Assembly (NCBI RefSeq): GCF_004843725.1
Contig: NZ_CP039451.1
Span: 556,501-620,500, forward strand
Reading direction: 5' to 3'
DNA length: 64,000 bases
DNA from: Psychroserpens sp. NJDZ02
GTDB lineage: Bacteria > Bacteroidota > Bacteroidia > Flavobacteriales > Flavobacteriaceae
The notes under the pieces were generated by a model that ran no database searches, was not told the DNA's origin, and saw nothing but the letters and a program-made list of their open reading frames with translations. The position numbers were made by a program, and so were the translations under genes. Positions 33,655 to 42,070 of this stretch are shown piece after piece (position 1 is the first letter of the stretch; every line of letters begins with the position of its first letter).

Positions 33655-34989
33655 ATGCAAAAAAACATTTTATTGCTATTAGTACTATTTCAATTTCAAT
33701 CTATTTTAGCGCAAAAAACTTTAAAACAGATAATTAATGAAACACCTTTTTCTACAGGCTATTATTCCCCTTTTAGTTATTATGATAGTGCAGGAAAAAA
33801 ACAAGGCTTTTCTATACAAAACGAAACTAATATTTTAAAAAAATTAAAACTAAAACCCTTAAAACATAGCGAATATTACATTACAGGTAAGTATGAAATA
33901 AATAACTTAATTATGCTTTTCTTCTCTGAATATTGGGAAACTGAAGATATTCATTTTGCTATTCTGCTAGACAAATCACTAAACATCATAGATAGAATCG
34001 ATGAGACATCTTATGATAATGCCGAAGGGTTTTATGGTGTAAACTCTTGGATCGACTATAATATTATAACCATCAATACTCAAAACATATATAATAATCC
34101 AGAGTATACAGTGAAAAAATACTCAATTACAAATAAAGGTTTTAAACCTATAAAAGATCAAGTAGTTATAAAAACACCATCAGGAATTAGAATACGTAAT
34201 AAACCTACAACTCAAAGTGCTTTAGTCGAAAAAGCAGCTAATTTAAAAGTTTTTGATTACTTGTCCATCACTGAAAATATAGATTCCACATCAGTATTTG
34301 ATAACGGGAAATATCTAAAAAATTTCTGGTTAAAAATTGCAACAAAAGATTCATTACAACAACTAGGATATGTTTTTGGCGCTTTTGCAAAAAGACACAT
34401 TGAAATCATTACTAACGATTATAATGTGATTATTGATGAAGTCTCAAAAGAAGATTTTATTACGGCAGAACGAAATAAGAAAGACAAACCTAGTTCCAAA
34501 AAAGTATCGGACATTAAAGAAATTGAAGCAATTTTAAAAAATCAATTGATTGGAGACACTCATGAAGATGGCTATTACAACATAAAAAATATACTAGCGG
34601 ATAACGGCAAACAAATAAGCGCTGATCTTGATGAATGTGGAGTAACTGCTTATTATCCAGAGCACCACTATTTGTTGTTAGAATGTGGCCATTCTTCAGA
34701 TTATTTAATAAACTTAAAAAATGGAGAAGATGATATTAACCGAATAGGAAACCCCGAATACTACACGCCATCTCCACAAAACACGTTTCGATTTAATGGA
34801 TATTATAGTGGACAAGCAAATGTTCATTTTTTAGAAAAAAACATTATAAATGATGAACCAGAATATATGCTTAACATGTCAAGTATCATAGCGTTAGATT
34901 ATATTGAAAGTTATTTTTGGATAGATAACACCACGATTTTTCTGAAAATTGAAAAAATACACTATAAAATGCAACTACAAGAACTTTAA
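33655..34989 (+). CDS. Exported protein with a bacterial SH3-like domain
   Basis: A 444-aa exported protein (signal peptide ending SILA-QK). About residues 178-250 form an SH3b-like domain: VVIKTPSGIRIRNKPTTQSA...LGYVFGAFAK, a layout that typically binds peptidoglycan or other polymers. The flanking N- and C-terminal regions are beta-rich and unrecognised. It is the last gene of the second accessory stretch; a decayed group II relic lies downstream, as after the cassette genes. Confidence 0.65.
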   Translation: MQKNILLLLVLFQFQSILAQKTLKQIINETPFSTGYYSPFSYYDSAGKKQGFSIQNETNILKKLKLKPLKHSEYYITGKYEINNLIMLFFSEYWETEDIHFAILLDKSLNIIDRIDETSYDNAEGFYGVNSWIDYNIITINTQNIYNNPEYTVKKYSITNKGFKPIKDQVVIKTPSGIRIRNKPTTQSALVEKAANLKVFDYLSITENIDSTSVFDNGKYLKNFWLKIATKDSLQQLGYVFGAFAKRHIEIITNDYNVIIDEVSKEDFITAERNKKDKPSSKKVSDIKEIEAILKNQLIGDTHEDGYYNIKNILADNGKQISADLDECGVTAYYPEHHYLLLECGHSSDYLINLKNGEDDINRIGNPEYYTPSPQNTFRFNGYYSGQANVHFLEKNIINDEPEYMLNMSSIIALDYIESYFWIDNTTIFLKIEKIHYKMQLQEL

Positions 34990-35013
34990 ACAATTACACT
35001 ATAATAAACTACA

Positions 35014-35135
35014 GCTAATCGCGTTGACAGTTACTGCTAAAATAACCGGAGCACACCTCTCATGCCACCGTGCACACTTAATTACATTTGCCCTTTAATC
35101 TTTATTGCTACAAGTAATAGAGCACAGGAATATAC
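35014..35135 (-). mobile_element. Strongly decayed group IIC intron relic (domain V-VI end)
   Basis: AATCGCGTTGACAG...AACCGGAGCACACCTCTCATG corresponds, with many changes, to the 3' end of the intron relics in the array. It is followed by CACCGTGCACACTTAATTAC and the loop-insertion sequence up to the GAGGTT that mirrors the start of domain V. It is antisense to the SH3b gene before it. Confidence 0.55.
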
Positions 35136-35176
35136 GCAGAGGTTAGTAAATCACAACAACATAGGCCCTAATAAAA

Positions 35177-35206
35177 AACACCTCTTTATTTGCATAAAGA
35201 GGTGTT
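35177..35206 (-). terminator. Terminator of the LipL32-like gene
   Basis: AACACCTCTTTAT and ATAAAGAGGTGTT form a 13-bp perfect stem with a four-base loop. On the minus strand a U-tract follows. It lies 30 bp after the stop codon. Confidence 0.9.
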
Positions 35207-35235
35207 TAGTAAAAAAAACGAATGTCCGTTTTATA

Positions 35236-35919
35236 TTATAGTCCTGTTAAAAGTTCAGTAATAGTTTTAGCCATTACAACACCTGGTAATTTTACTGGAG
35301 CTGCAACTTCTGCTAAAAATGTTCCTTTAACTTCTCCTGTTTTGTAAGTTGTAAAACCAATACGGTATAAACCAGCAGTTAAAGCTTTTGTAGGATTACC
35401 TACTTCACTCTCATATCTTAATAAAGAGTTGTATTTGTTTCCACTTGGTTGCTTAGGCATTTCACTACTATCGTCATTGCTAGCTAATTTAGTCCATGTT
35501 GCGCTTTTAGCTGCTTCTTCAGAAATATCTTCTTTTTTGAAAATAGTAGAACGTTCTAAAGTAATGTAAGTATCAAAAAAATCTTCAGAACCTTTATTTG
35601 CAGTATAATCTGCAGACTCTATAGCATTTTTTACTTTTGTTTTACCAACTGGAGAAACCATTCTTACTCCTAATTCTGGAGCAACAGCAGGTACCCATAA
35701 GTAAATGTAATAGAATTTTTTACCATCTACTACTTCATCTTCATTTCCTGCAGAAGCATATCCTAAATAAGATATAACGTCTGTGTAAGGTACTTTAATT
35801 GTTTTTGGTCCAATTTTCTTTTCAATAGAACTTCCAAACTTTTTTAATTTTTGAGCTTCTGCGTTAAATACACAACACAAAGCAAATACTGATGATAATA
35901 CTAATAATTTAATTTTCAT
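35236..35919 (-). CDS. LipL32-like surface protein
   Basis: A 227-aa exported protein that closely follows the pattern of leptospiral LipL32. It has PYTDVISYLGYASAG, then YYIYLWVPAVAPELGVRMVS, FFDTYITLERSTIF, KYNSLLRYE and AGLYRIGFTTYKTGEVKGTF. In LipL32 these strands form a jelly-roll with a calcium-binding acidic loop. Here an acidic cluster (NDDSSEM) sits in the comparable place. The signal peptide ends NAEA-Q and has two Cys (CC) but no standard lipobox, so it is probably not lipidated. It is monocistronic with its own terminator. It belongs to the core side, just outside the accessory region. Confidence 0.8.
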   Translation of the reverse strand: MKIKLLVLSSVFALCCVFNAEAQKLKKFGSSIEKKIGPKTIKVPYTDVISYLGYASAGNEDEVVDGKKFYYIYLWVPAVAPELGVRMVSPVGKTKVKNAIESADYTANKGSEDFFDTYITLERSTIFKKEDISEEAAKSATWTKLASNDDSSEMPKQPSGNKYNSLLRYESEVGNPTKALTAGLYRIGFTTYKTGEVKGTFLAEVAAPVKLPGVVMAKTITELLTGL

Positions 35920-36249
35920 TTTGGTTTAATTGATTTAGTTTATTAATTAACATTCGTTTTTTTAAATATAAAAGTGACAGCTACATCAAGAGTTAGCGTC
36001 ACGGACTATCTCTTTACATATTTCCTGATGTCATACTTTAAGGGATATTTTATAACAGTAAAAATAGCACTGCAATAATACTCAATAAGATTAGCGCAAT
36101 TCGTTAAATAAAACTTTTTTTTTCAAAAAAAATTGAAATTTCTTTTTTGCAATTGAAACACCTCATTTTTTTAAAATAAAAATTACTGATCTCTATGCAA
36201 ATTTATAACAACAATCACTTTTAACACCCCCTTTATTTAGTGAAAACAA

Positions 36250-36266
36250 ACCCCCTGAAAACAGGG
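36250..36266. promoter_or_regulatory. Possible regulatory motif ACCCCCTGAAAACAGGG
   Basis: This is the best example of a motif also seen at 10231-10247 and, reversed, at 11814-11832. It has inverted CCC/GGG ends around an A-rich centre. It lies in the 608-bp gap between the LipL32-like gene and the MFS gene, about 230 bp from the -7 box. The rest of that gap shows no gene or repeat. Confidence 0.35.
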
Positions 36267-36492
36267 ATTAAATTGTATTTATTTAATGTCTGTCAAAAAC
36301 AAAAAAAAATGAATTTCTATCTGGGCAATACCTTCCGTGAATAAGAACTTATCTCGTAAATCCTGTAAACCAATCAAAACGGAAAGTATTAAGTACTTTC
36401 CTATTAAAAACACCTCTATATTTACGATAATCATTTTATAAGGTTTACGCTAAAAAAACGACTGACCTCTCTTAAAGATAACCTTGCAACTT

Positions 36493-36500
36493 TATATTTG
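36493..36500 (+). promoter_or_regulatory. -7 promoter box of the MFS gene
   Basis: TATATTTG matches the Bacteroidota TAnnTTTG box and lies 28 bp before the ATG chosen for the transporter. It supports that start over the TTG at 36498, which would overlap the promoter. Confidence 0.6.
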
Positions 36501-36527
36501 CACAAAGCACAACACCTATTACTAACA

Positions 36528-37709
36528 ATGAAGCATTCTAAAATAATACTACCTGTAATTGTACTATCACAGTTTTGTTGCACCTGTCTTTGGTTTGCTG
36601 GTAATGGCGTTATAAATGATCTTGTTTTAAATTTTGGTCTTAACCCTAGCGCTTTAGGACACTTAACCTCAGCAGTACAATTTGGATTTATTATTGGCAC
36701 ATTACTTTTTGCTATTTTAACGATTGCAGATCGGTATTCGCCTTCAAAAGTCTTTTTTATAAGTGCTTTACTTGGCGCCTTTTTTAACCTCTGTATCATT
36801 TGGGATAGCAATAGTCTGATAAGCTTACTTACACTTCGTTTTTTAACTGGTTTTTTTCTTGCTGGAATCTACCCTGTAGGAATGAAAATTGCAACGGACT
36901 ATTACAACAAAGGTCTAGGAAAATCTCTTGGTTTTCTAGTGGGCGCCTTAGTATTGGGTACCGCCTTCCCACATCTACTAAAAGATCTCACGGCTACCTA
37001 TCCTTGGAAATCAGTATTAATCACAACATCTACATTAGCCCTTTTTGGCGGTGTATTAATGTTAATTTTTATACCTGATGGTCCTTTCCGTAAGCGCAGT
37101 CAGCACACTAATTTAACTGCCTTTTTTAATGTCTTTCAAAAACCAGATTTTAGAGCTGCTGCTTTTGGGTATTTTGGTCACATGTGGGAATTGTATACCT
37201 TTTGGGTTTTTGTGCCAATAATATTAAAACAATACACCATAATAAATACAGATACAACCTTTAATATCCCTTTATTATCTTTTATAATAATAGGCTTAGG
37301 CGGATTAGCCTGTATCATTAGTGGTTATATCGCACAAAGGATAGGCACAAAAAAAACAGCGTTTATCGCGCTGCTTTTATCGTGTCTCTGTTGTTTAATA
37401 TCTCCATTAGTGTTTACTACAACTTCAGAGATGTTACTTATTGGTTTTCTTATATTTTGGGGACTGGTAGTTGTTGCTGATTCGCCTTTACTATCTACTT
37501 TAGTGGCTCAAAACGCAAGCTCTGAATTAAAAGGAACTGCACTGACTATAGTAAACTGTCTTGGGTTTACTATTACCATAATTAGTATTCAAGTTATGAC
37601 TTCTTTAGTTGAGTTATCAAACTCCAACAGCATCTATTTTATACTGGCTTTAGGACCTATATTAGGTTTGCTTGCTTTGGGAAGAAAACAAAAAACAACA
37701 GCTTTATAA
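36528..37709 (+). CDS. Major facilitator superfamily transporter
   Basis: A 393-aa protein with about 12 hydrophobic segments in two halves and a basic central loop (RKRSQHTN), as in MFS secondary transporters. The loop between helices 2 and 3 (ADRYSPSKVF) is a weak form of the MFS motif A. The second half contains AQRIGTKKTAF, the matching repeat. The substrate cannot be read from sequence; the N-terminal half resembles nitrate/cyanate-type permeases only vaguely. I use the ATG at 36528 because the earlier TTG falls in the promoter. Confidence 0.85.
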   Translation: MKHSKIILPVIVLSQFCCTCLWFAGNGVINDLVLNFGLNPSALGHLTSAVQFGFIIGTLLFAILTIADRYSPSKVFFISALLGAFFNLCIIWDSNSLISLLTLRFLTGFFLAGIYPVGMKIATDYYNKGLGKSLGFLVGALVLGTAFPHLLKDLTATYPWKSVLITTSTLALFGGVLMLIFIPDGPFRKRSQHTNLTAFFNVFQKPDFRAAAFGYFGHMWELYTFWVFVPIILKQYTIINTDTTFNIPLLSFIIIGLGGLACIISGYIAQRIGTKKTAFIALLLSCLCCLISPLVFTTTSEMLLIGFLIFWGLVVVADSPLLSTLVAQNASSELKGTALTIVNCLGFTITIISIQVMTSLVELSNSNSIYFILALGPILGLLALGRKQKTTAL

Positions 37710-37732
37710 TTACTATAGTCTATTCTAATTGA

Positions 37733-37842
37733 ACACTACCCCACCAATCCCTTTACCTCATCAAAATCTAATCCACCATAATTACCACTGCTCATTAATA
37801 ACAAAGCTTTGTTATCAAATTTTTGAGAGAATAGATAGTTTT
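37733..37842 (-). repeat. Copy of the mpl 3' end (downstream repeat)
   Basis: These 110 bp repeat 39369-39478 with about four mismatches and encode the same C-terminal peptide (MSSGNYGGLDFDEVKGLVG). The two copies are direct repeats that bracket the membrane-protein gene at 37841-39253. Confidence 0.9.
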
Positions 37843-39253
37843 AATTCTTTAAAACTTCTCCTTTAATAAAAGGATACAATTCCCTTAAAGAATCCCTTTC
37901 CGCTTCAAAAGCTTTTTTATTTAAACATCTATATTTATCATCGTATTCCAACTTAATAGTTTGATGTTGTTGTCTTAATTCTTCAACTACTTTATTATGT
38001 GAAGATAACACCCATATATAATCTTGATAAGTTGACTCTTCAGAAATCACGTATTCAATTAAAGTATCCTCAGCAATATTATTTTTTAAAGATTTAATTA
38101 ACAAATTATTAGACACCTTATATCCATCAATAAAAACACCTTTTCTATTAAGGTTAACCGTTAATTTATTTTTATAATAGTCACTAGTGTCTATTCCTGA
38201 AGGTAAAATTGGATTGAATAAAAAAGGAGGCAACTCTTTATAGAAAGTACTATTGGTATTTTTAAAAGCCTCAACATCCCGATTTAATCGATTATAAACA
38301 TGTTTTTTTTCAAATCGTCGAGAGTAATCATCTTCATTAAAAACCACATAATTCACTATGACTTGTTGTATTGCAAATAAACGTTCTTCAAAAGCTTTTA
38401 GTTTCACCAAATTCGTTGTACTATCCGCAAATATATTAACAGCAAGACTTGGAATCAATACTTCTCGCATGCCTTTTTTTTGATCAACTAACTCAGAACG
38501 TATTTCATTAATATTTACTAATTTATTTTCATGATTTTTAACAGATAATGTTCCGTCAGGATTATTTATTAAAACATAATTTAAATCATAATAATCTACA
38601 TGTCGTCTATTTACAGTTTTATAATTTGACTTTGGCAAATTCATATTAGTATAACTTTTTAAACTAAATGCATCTACCGTTTGATAATTGATATTATTAA
38701 TTTTTGACAATCCAAACGTCAATAAGCAAAAAACAACAAAATGTATAAATAAATATTTATATCTCTTTTTTCCAATCACTTGAAGTAAAACCTTCCATAC
38801 GTCAAGGTACATGACAATTATTAGAAGTATTAAAGGATAAAACAAATCGATAAACGTAAGAAAATCCGCAAAAAAAAGTCCCATTTCACATATCCAAAAT
38901 GCAACATTAAAATTTAAAAACACTTGATCATTTAATATTCTTTGGCGTTTATTATTTTTTCTTGAAAATACTTTCTGTGGTCGACTAATAAGAATGCTTA
39001 GCATTATTGATTGTCCAAAAATCATAGAAAGCCCAGCAAAGAACAAATTATAAAACGATCTCTTATCTTCACTTAAAATAATAGGCATATAATTTTGAAC
39101 AGATAATACTCTGTAAAATTCTCTTAGACCATAAAAAAAAGTATAAATTATTACTGCAGAAATTAACCCTATAATTAAGGCAGATATAAATCTTCCCTTA
39201 GATACAGACTTCGGAGAAATTGAAGAATCAAAAAATAGTCGTTTAAATTGCAT
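37841..39253 (-). CDS. Hypothetical membrane protein inserted beside mpl
   Basis: A 470-aa protein with five to six membrane helices in the N-terminal 200 residues (for example SALIIGLISAVIIYTFFYGL, SMIFGQSIMLSIL, FYPLILLIIVMYLDVW). A large soluble C-terminal part of about 270 residues follows, with no domain I recognise. Its stop codon touches a repeat of the mpl 3' end, and its upstream side meets the true mpl end. The gene was therefore brought in as a unit flanked by the 110-bp repeats. Codon use is somewhat more AT-rich than mpl. Confidence 0.7.
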   Translation of the reverse strand: MQFKRLFFDSSISPKSVSKGRFISALIIGLISAVIIYTFFYGLREFYRVLSVQNYMPIILSEDKRSFYNLFFAGLSMIFGQSIMLSILISRPQKVFSRKNNKRQRILNDQVFLNFNVAFWICEMGLFFADFLTFIDLFYPLILLIIVMYLDVWKVLLQVIGKKRYKYLFIHFVVFCLLTFGLSKINNINYQTVDAFSLKSYTNMNLPKSNYKTVNRRHVDYYDLNYVLINNPDGTLSVKNHENKLVNINEIRSELVDQKKGMREVLIPSLAVNIFADSTTNLVKLKAFEERLFAIQQVIVNYVVFNEDDYSRRFEKKHVYNRLNRDVEAFKNTNSTFYKELPPFLFNPILPSGIDTSDYYKNKLTVNLNRKGVFIDGYKVSNNLLIKSLKNNIAEDTLIEYVISEESTYQDYIWVLSSHNKVVEELRQQHQTIKLEYDDKYRCLNKKAFEAERDSLRELYPFIKGEVLKN

Positions 39254-39368
39254 ATCACCTTCTTATACCAATAAGTAGGCATTCATACACAAATGTTACA
39301 AGCAAAAACCATTTTGTATTTCCTACGAAAGCAGGAATATTTAATTAAGAGTCCTTTTTAAAAGAAAT

Positions 39369-39478
39369 ACACTACCCCACCAACCCCTTTACTTCATCAA
39401 AATCTAATCCACCATAATTACCACTACTCATTAATAACAAAGCTTTGTTATCAAATTTTTGAGAGAATAGATAGTTTT
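39369..39478 (-). repeat. mpl 3' end (functional copy of the repeat)
   Basis: These are the last codons of mpl plus a few bases downstream, the partner of the repeat at 37733-37842. The distance between copies is 1636 bp. Confidence 0.9.
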
Positions 39479-40727
39479 TAAAATCTTCAGGATTAGTGTA
39501 AATAATTAAATCTTCACGTTGGAAAGCCTCTGCTATTTGCTGTTCAGAAACTGAATCTAGTTTTTTAATTTCTACTGCATGCGGACTATAAAAGACAACT
39601 GCAACATCTGCAGCATCTAAAGCACCTTTATATTCCTTTAAAAACTCAGCATTTAAACTACTATATGTGTGTAACTCTAGACAAGCCACTAACGTACGAT
39701 TTTCGTATTGCTCTTTAACCGCATTTGTTGTTGCTTTTACTTTACTTGGCGAATGTGCAAAATCCTTGTAAACGACACTAGTTTTACTTTCCGCAATTTT
39801 CTCTAAACGCTTACTCGCACCTTTAAAGGTAGAAATAGCTTCATAAAAATCGTCTTCGTCAATCCCCATGTGTTGGCAAATCCACTTGGCTCCTGCTAAA
39901 TTGTTTAAATTATGTTTTCCAAACACTTCTATTGGCATTGGTCCTTCTGGAGTTTCTAATAGTGTTTCACCATTATCAACTGTATATTCTGGAGTATTAT
40001 ATGCAATCTTACGTATTGGGTTTTCTGAAGCTTCCACCACACGTTTTACCTCAGCATCTTCTTCGTTATAATTAATACTTCCGCCTTTAACAATGCTATC
40101 TACAAATATGCTAAACTGTTCTACATAGTTTTCATACGTTGGAAATACATTAATATGATCCCAGGCAATCCCACTTAATAATGCAATATTTGGTTTGTAT
40201 AAATGAAACTTTGGGCGTCTATCAATCGGACTACTTAGATACTCGTCGCCCTCTAAAACTATAAAATCATTATCATCAGTTAGTTTAACCATAACGTCAA
40301 ACCCTTCTAATTGTGCCCCTACCATATAATCAACATCACGATCATGATAATGCATCACATGTAATATCATTGAAGTAATGGTTGTTTTACCGTGACTTCC
40401 ACCAATGACAACTCTAGTTTTATGTTTTGATTGCTCGTATAAAAACTCAGGGTAACTATAAATTTTCAAGCCTAACTCCTGTGCTTTTAATAATTCAGGG
40501 TTATCAGCTTTGGCATGCATCCCTAAAACAATAGCGTCTAAATTAGCATTGATTTTTTCAGGAAACCAACCAAATGTTTCAGGAAGCAATCCTTTGGCGT
40601 CAAGTCTTGATTTTGAAGGCTCAAAAATAGTATCGTCACTTCCTGTAACTTGATATCCTTTGTTATGTAATGCTAGTGCTAAATTGTGCATGGCAGATCC
40701 ACCAATAGCTATAAAATGTACGTTCAT
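39372..40727 (-). CDS. mpl: UDP-N-acetylmuramate:L-Ala-D-Glu-meso-DAP ligase (Mpl)
   Basis: A 451-aa Mur ligase of the Mpl type, a cytoplasmic enzyme that re-attaches the recycled tripeptide to UDP-MurNAc during peptidoglycan recycling. The N-terminal Rossmann motif HFIAIGGSAMHNLAL, the ATP loop GGSHGKTT (about 107-114), the EGDEY site and the HSPSK motif of the C-terminal domain are all present. Length is normal. Its last 35 codons are repeated downstream. It is read as a single gene, with an ATG start right after an AT-rich gap. Confidence 0.92.
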   Translation of the reverse strand: MNVHFIAIGGSAMHNLALALHNKGYQVTGSDDTIFEPSKSRLDAKGLLPETFGWFPEKINANLDAIVLGMHAKADNPELLKAQELGLKIYSYPEFLYEQSKHKTRVVIGGSHGKTTITSMILHVMHYHDRDVDYMVGAQLEGFDVMVKLTDDNDFIVLEGDEYLSSPIDRRPKFHLYKPNIALLSGIAWDHINVFPTYENYVEQFSIFVDSIVKGGSINYNEEDAEVKRVVEASENPIRKIAYNTPEYTVDNGETLLETPEGPMPIEVFGKHNLNNLAGAKWICQHMGIDEDDFYEAISTFKGASKRLEKIAESKTSVVYKDFAHSPSKVKATTNAVKEQYENRTLVACLELHTYSSLNAEFLKEYKGALDAADVAVVFYSPHAVEIKKLDSVSEQQIAEAFQREDLIIYTNPEDFKNYLFSQKFDNKALLLMSSGNYGGLDFDEVKGLVG

Positions 40728-40880
40728 AGAGTTTTTATAAATAAAAAGTAAAGATAAGTATTGGATTTAATTTTGACATGGATTTAACCAATAAATAAGT
40801 CAAATATCACAAGAGCACCACGGGTTTCTATTAGGATGACACACTACTAATTGATAATACAAAACGCTGGTGACTGACCA

Positions 40881-41825
40881 CTAAATATCGTCTTTAAAAT
40901 CTTGAAACACGTCGATGTTTGGCAATTCAGCTATAGCTGAATTAATAAATTTTAACGCCTTAGTCTTATCACTTTTATGCTTATAGATTTGTGCTAAACG
41001 GTAATTAGCCCACGCTTTTGGCACGCCATCTTTAGCCGAATAATTATTAATATACGTCACTAAACAGCGCTCACCTTTATCCAACTGTACATTATAATCA
41101 GCGCACACTTTTCCTATTTGATAATGTAAACTGTTACGCTCATGCTTTACCTGTGCTGCTTCTATATTAGAGACTGCTTTTTCTGGTTGCTTTTCTTTTT
41201 CATATAAAGCAGTAAGCTTTTCATAACATGTCAAAGACCCTCCTACTTTAATGGCTTTTAGGTAATACTCTTCTGCTAATTCTGGTTCGTCATCATATTC
41301 GTAAATATAACCTTTAGCCAAGTAGCCATCTACTTTAGACAAATTTTCTAACTGATTAGCATACTTTAAAGAGGTCTTTTTACTTCCACCAATAATACCT
41401 GGTAATTGCATATACAACTCCACTAAAGCCCAACGTGCCTCAATATGACTTGCATCCAATTCCGCTGCTTTTAAAAAAGACGATTTAACATCTCCAATAA
41501 TTCCTAAAGCGGATATTTTATTAACCGATAAGGCTTTCATCCCTAAAGCACCACCAACTTTATAGTGATAATTTGCAGACTTTGGCTTAGCTGCAATAAG
41601 CTTTTTATATTCTGTCGCTGCTTCATCCCATTTTTTTTGATGTCCATACGCATCACCAAGCAACTCTATAGCTTGTAAATTATCTTCATGATACTTAACG
41701 TAAGCTAATAATTCTTTCTCAGCTTTCAAAAATTGCTTGTTAGCGATATAAGTTTCTCCCTTTTCTATGGACGTTTGAGCAAAAATCACAATAGGAAATA
41801 GTAAGGCGACTAAAAATGTTTTCAT
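40881..41825 (-). CDS. Exported tetratricopeptide-repeat protein
   Basis: A 314-aa protein with a signal peptide (MKTFLVALLFPIVIFAQ) and six or so TPR units, for example NLQAIELLGDAYGHQKKWDE, ANYHYKVGGALGMKAL, and AWANYRLAQIYKHKSDKTKA near the C-terminus. Such periplasmic TPR proteins act as scaffolds; the partner is unknown. It stands alone between mpl and the large alpha-2-macroglobulin gene. Confidence 0.85.
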   Translation of the reverse strand: MKTFLVALLFPIVIFAQTSIEKGETYIANKQFLKAEKELLAYVKYHEDNLQAIELLGDAYGHQKKWDEAATEYKKLIAAKPKSANYHYKVGGALGMKALSVNKISALGIIGDVKSSFLKAAELDASHIEARWALVELYMQLPGIIGGSKKTSLKYANQLENLSKVDGYLAKGYIYEYDDEPELAEEYYLKAIKVGGSLTCYEKLTALYEKEKQPEKAVSNIEAAQVKHERNSLHYQIGKVCADYNVQLDKGERCLVTYINNYSAKDGVPKAWANYRLAQIYKHKSDKTKALKFINSAIAELPNIDVFQDFKDDI

Positions 41826-42070
41826 GTGTTTATAGGTCTTGTTGTTCGCTATTAATTACGGTATTGAAAGATAGGCTTTTTAGCATACGCTTTAATAATT
41901 GAATAGTAAAGGTTTACAAAAATAGTATTCTCTTGGTATTGTTTTTGTTTAAATTGTTAAATATTATTTAACTTTAAATTTATAACACGTCACTCATTGA
42001 AACGTTTACTTTACGCATTTATGTTACAGCAAACTTAAAAACTAAAGTATCTTGTTTAAAAATTAATAAA

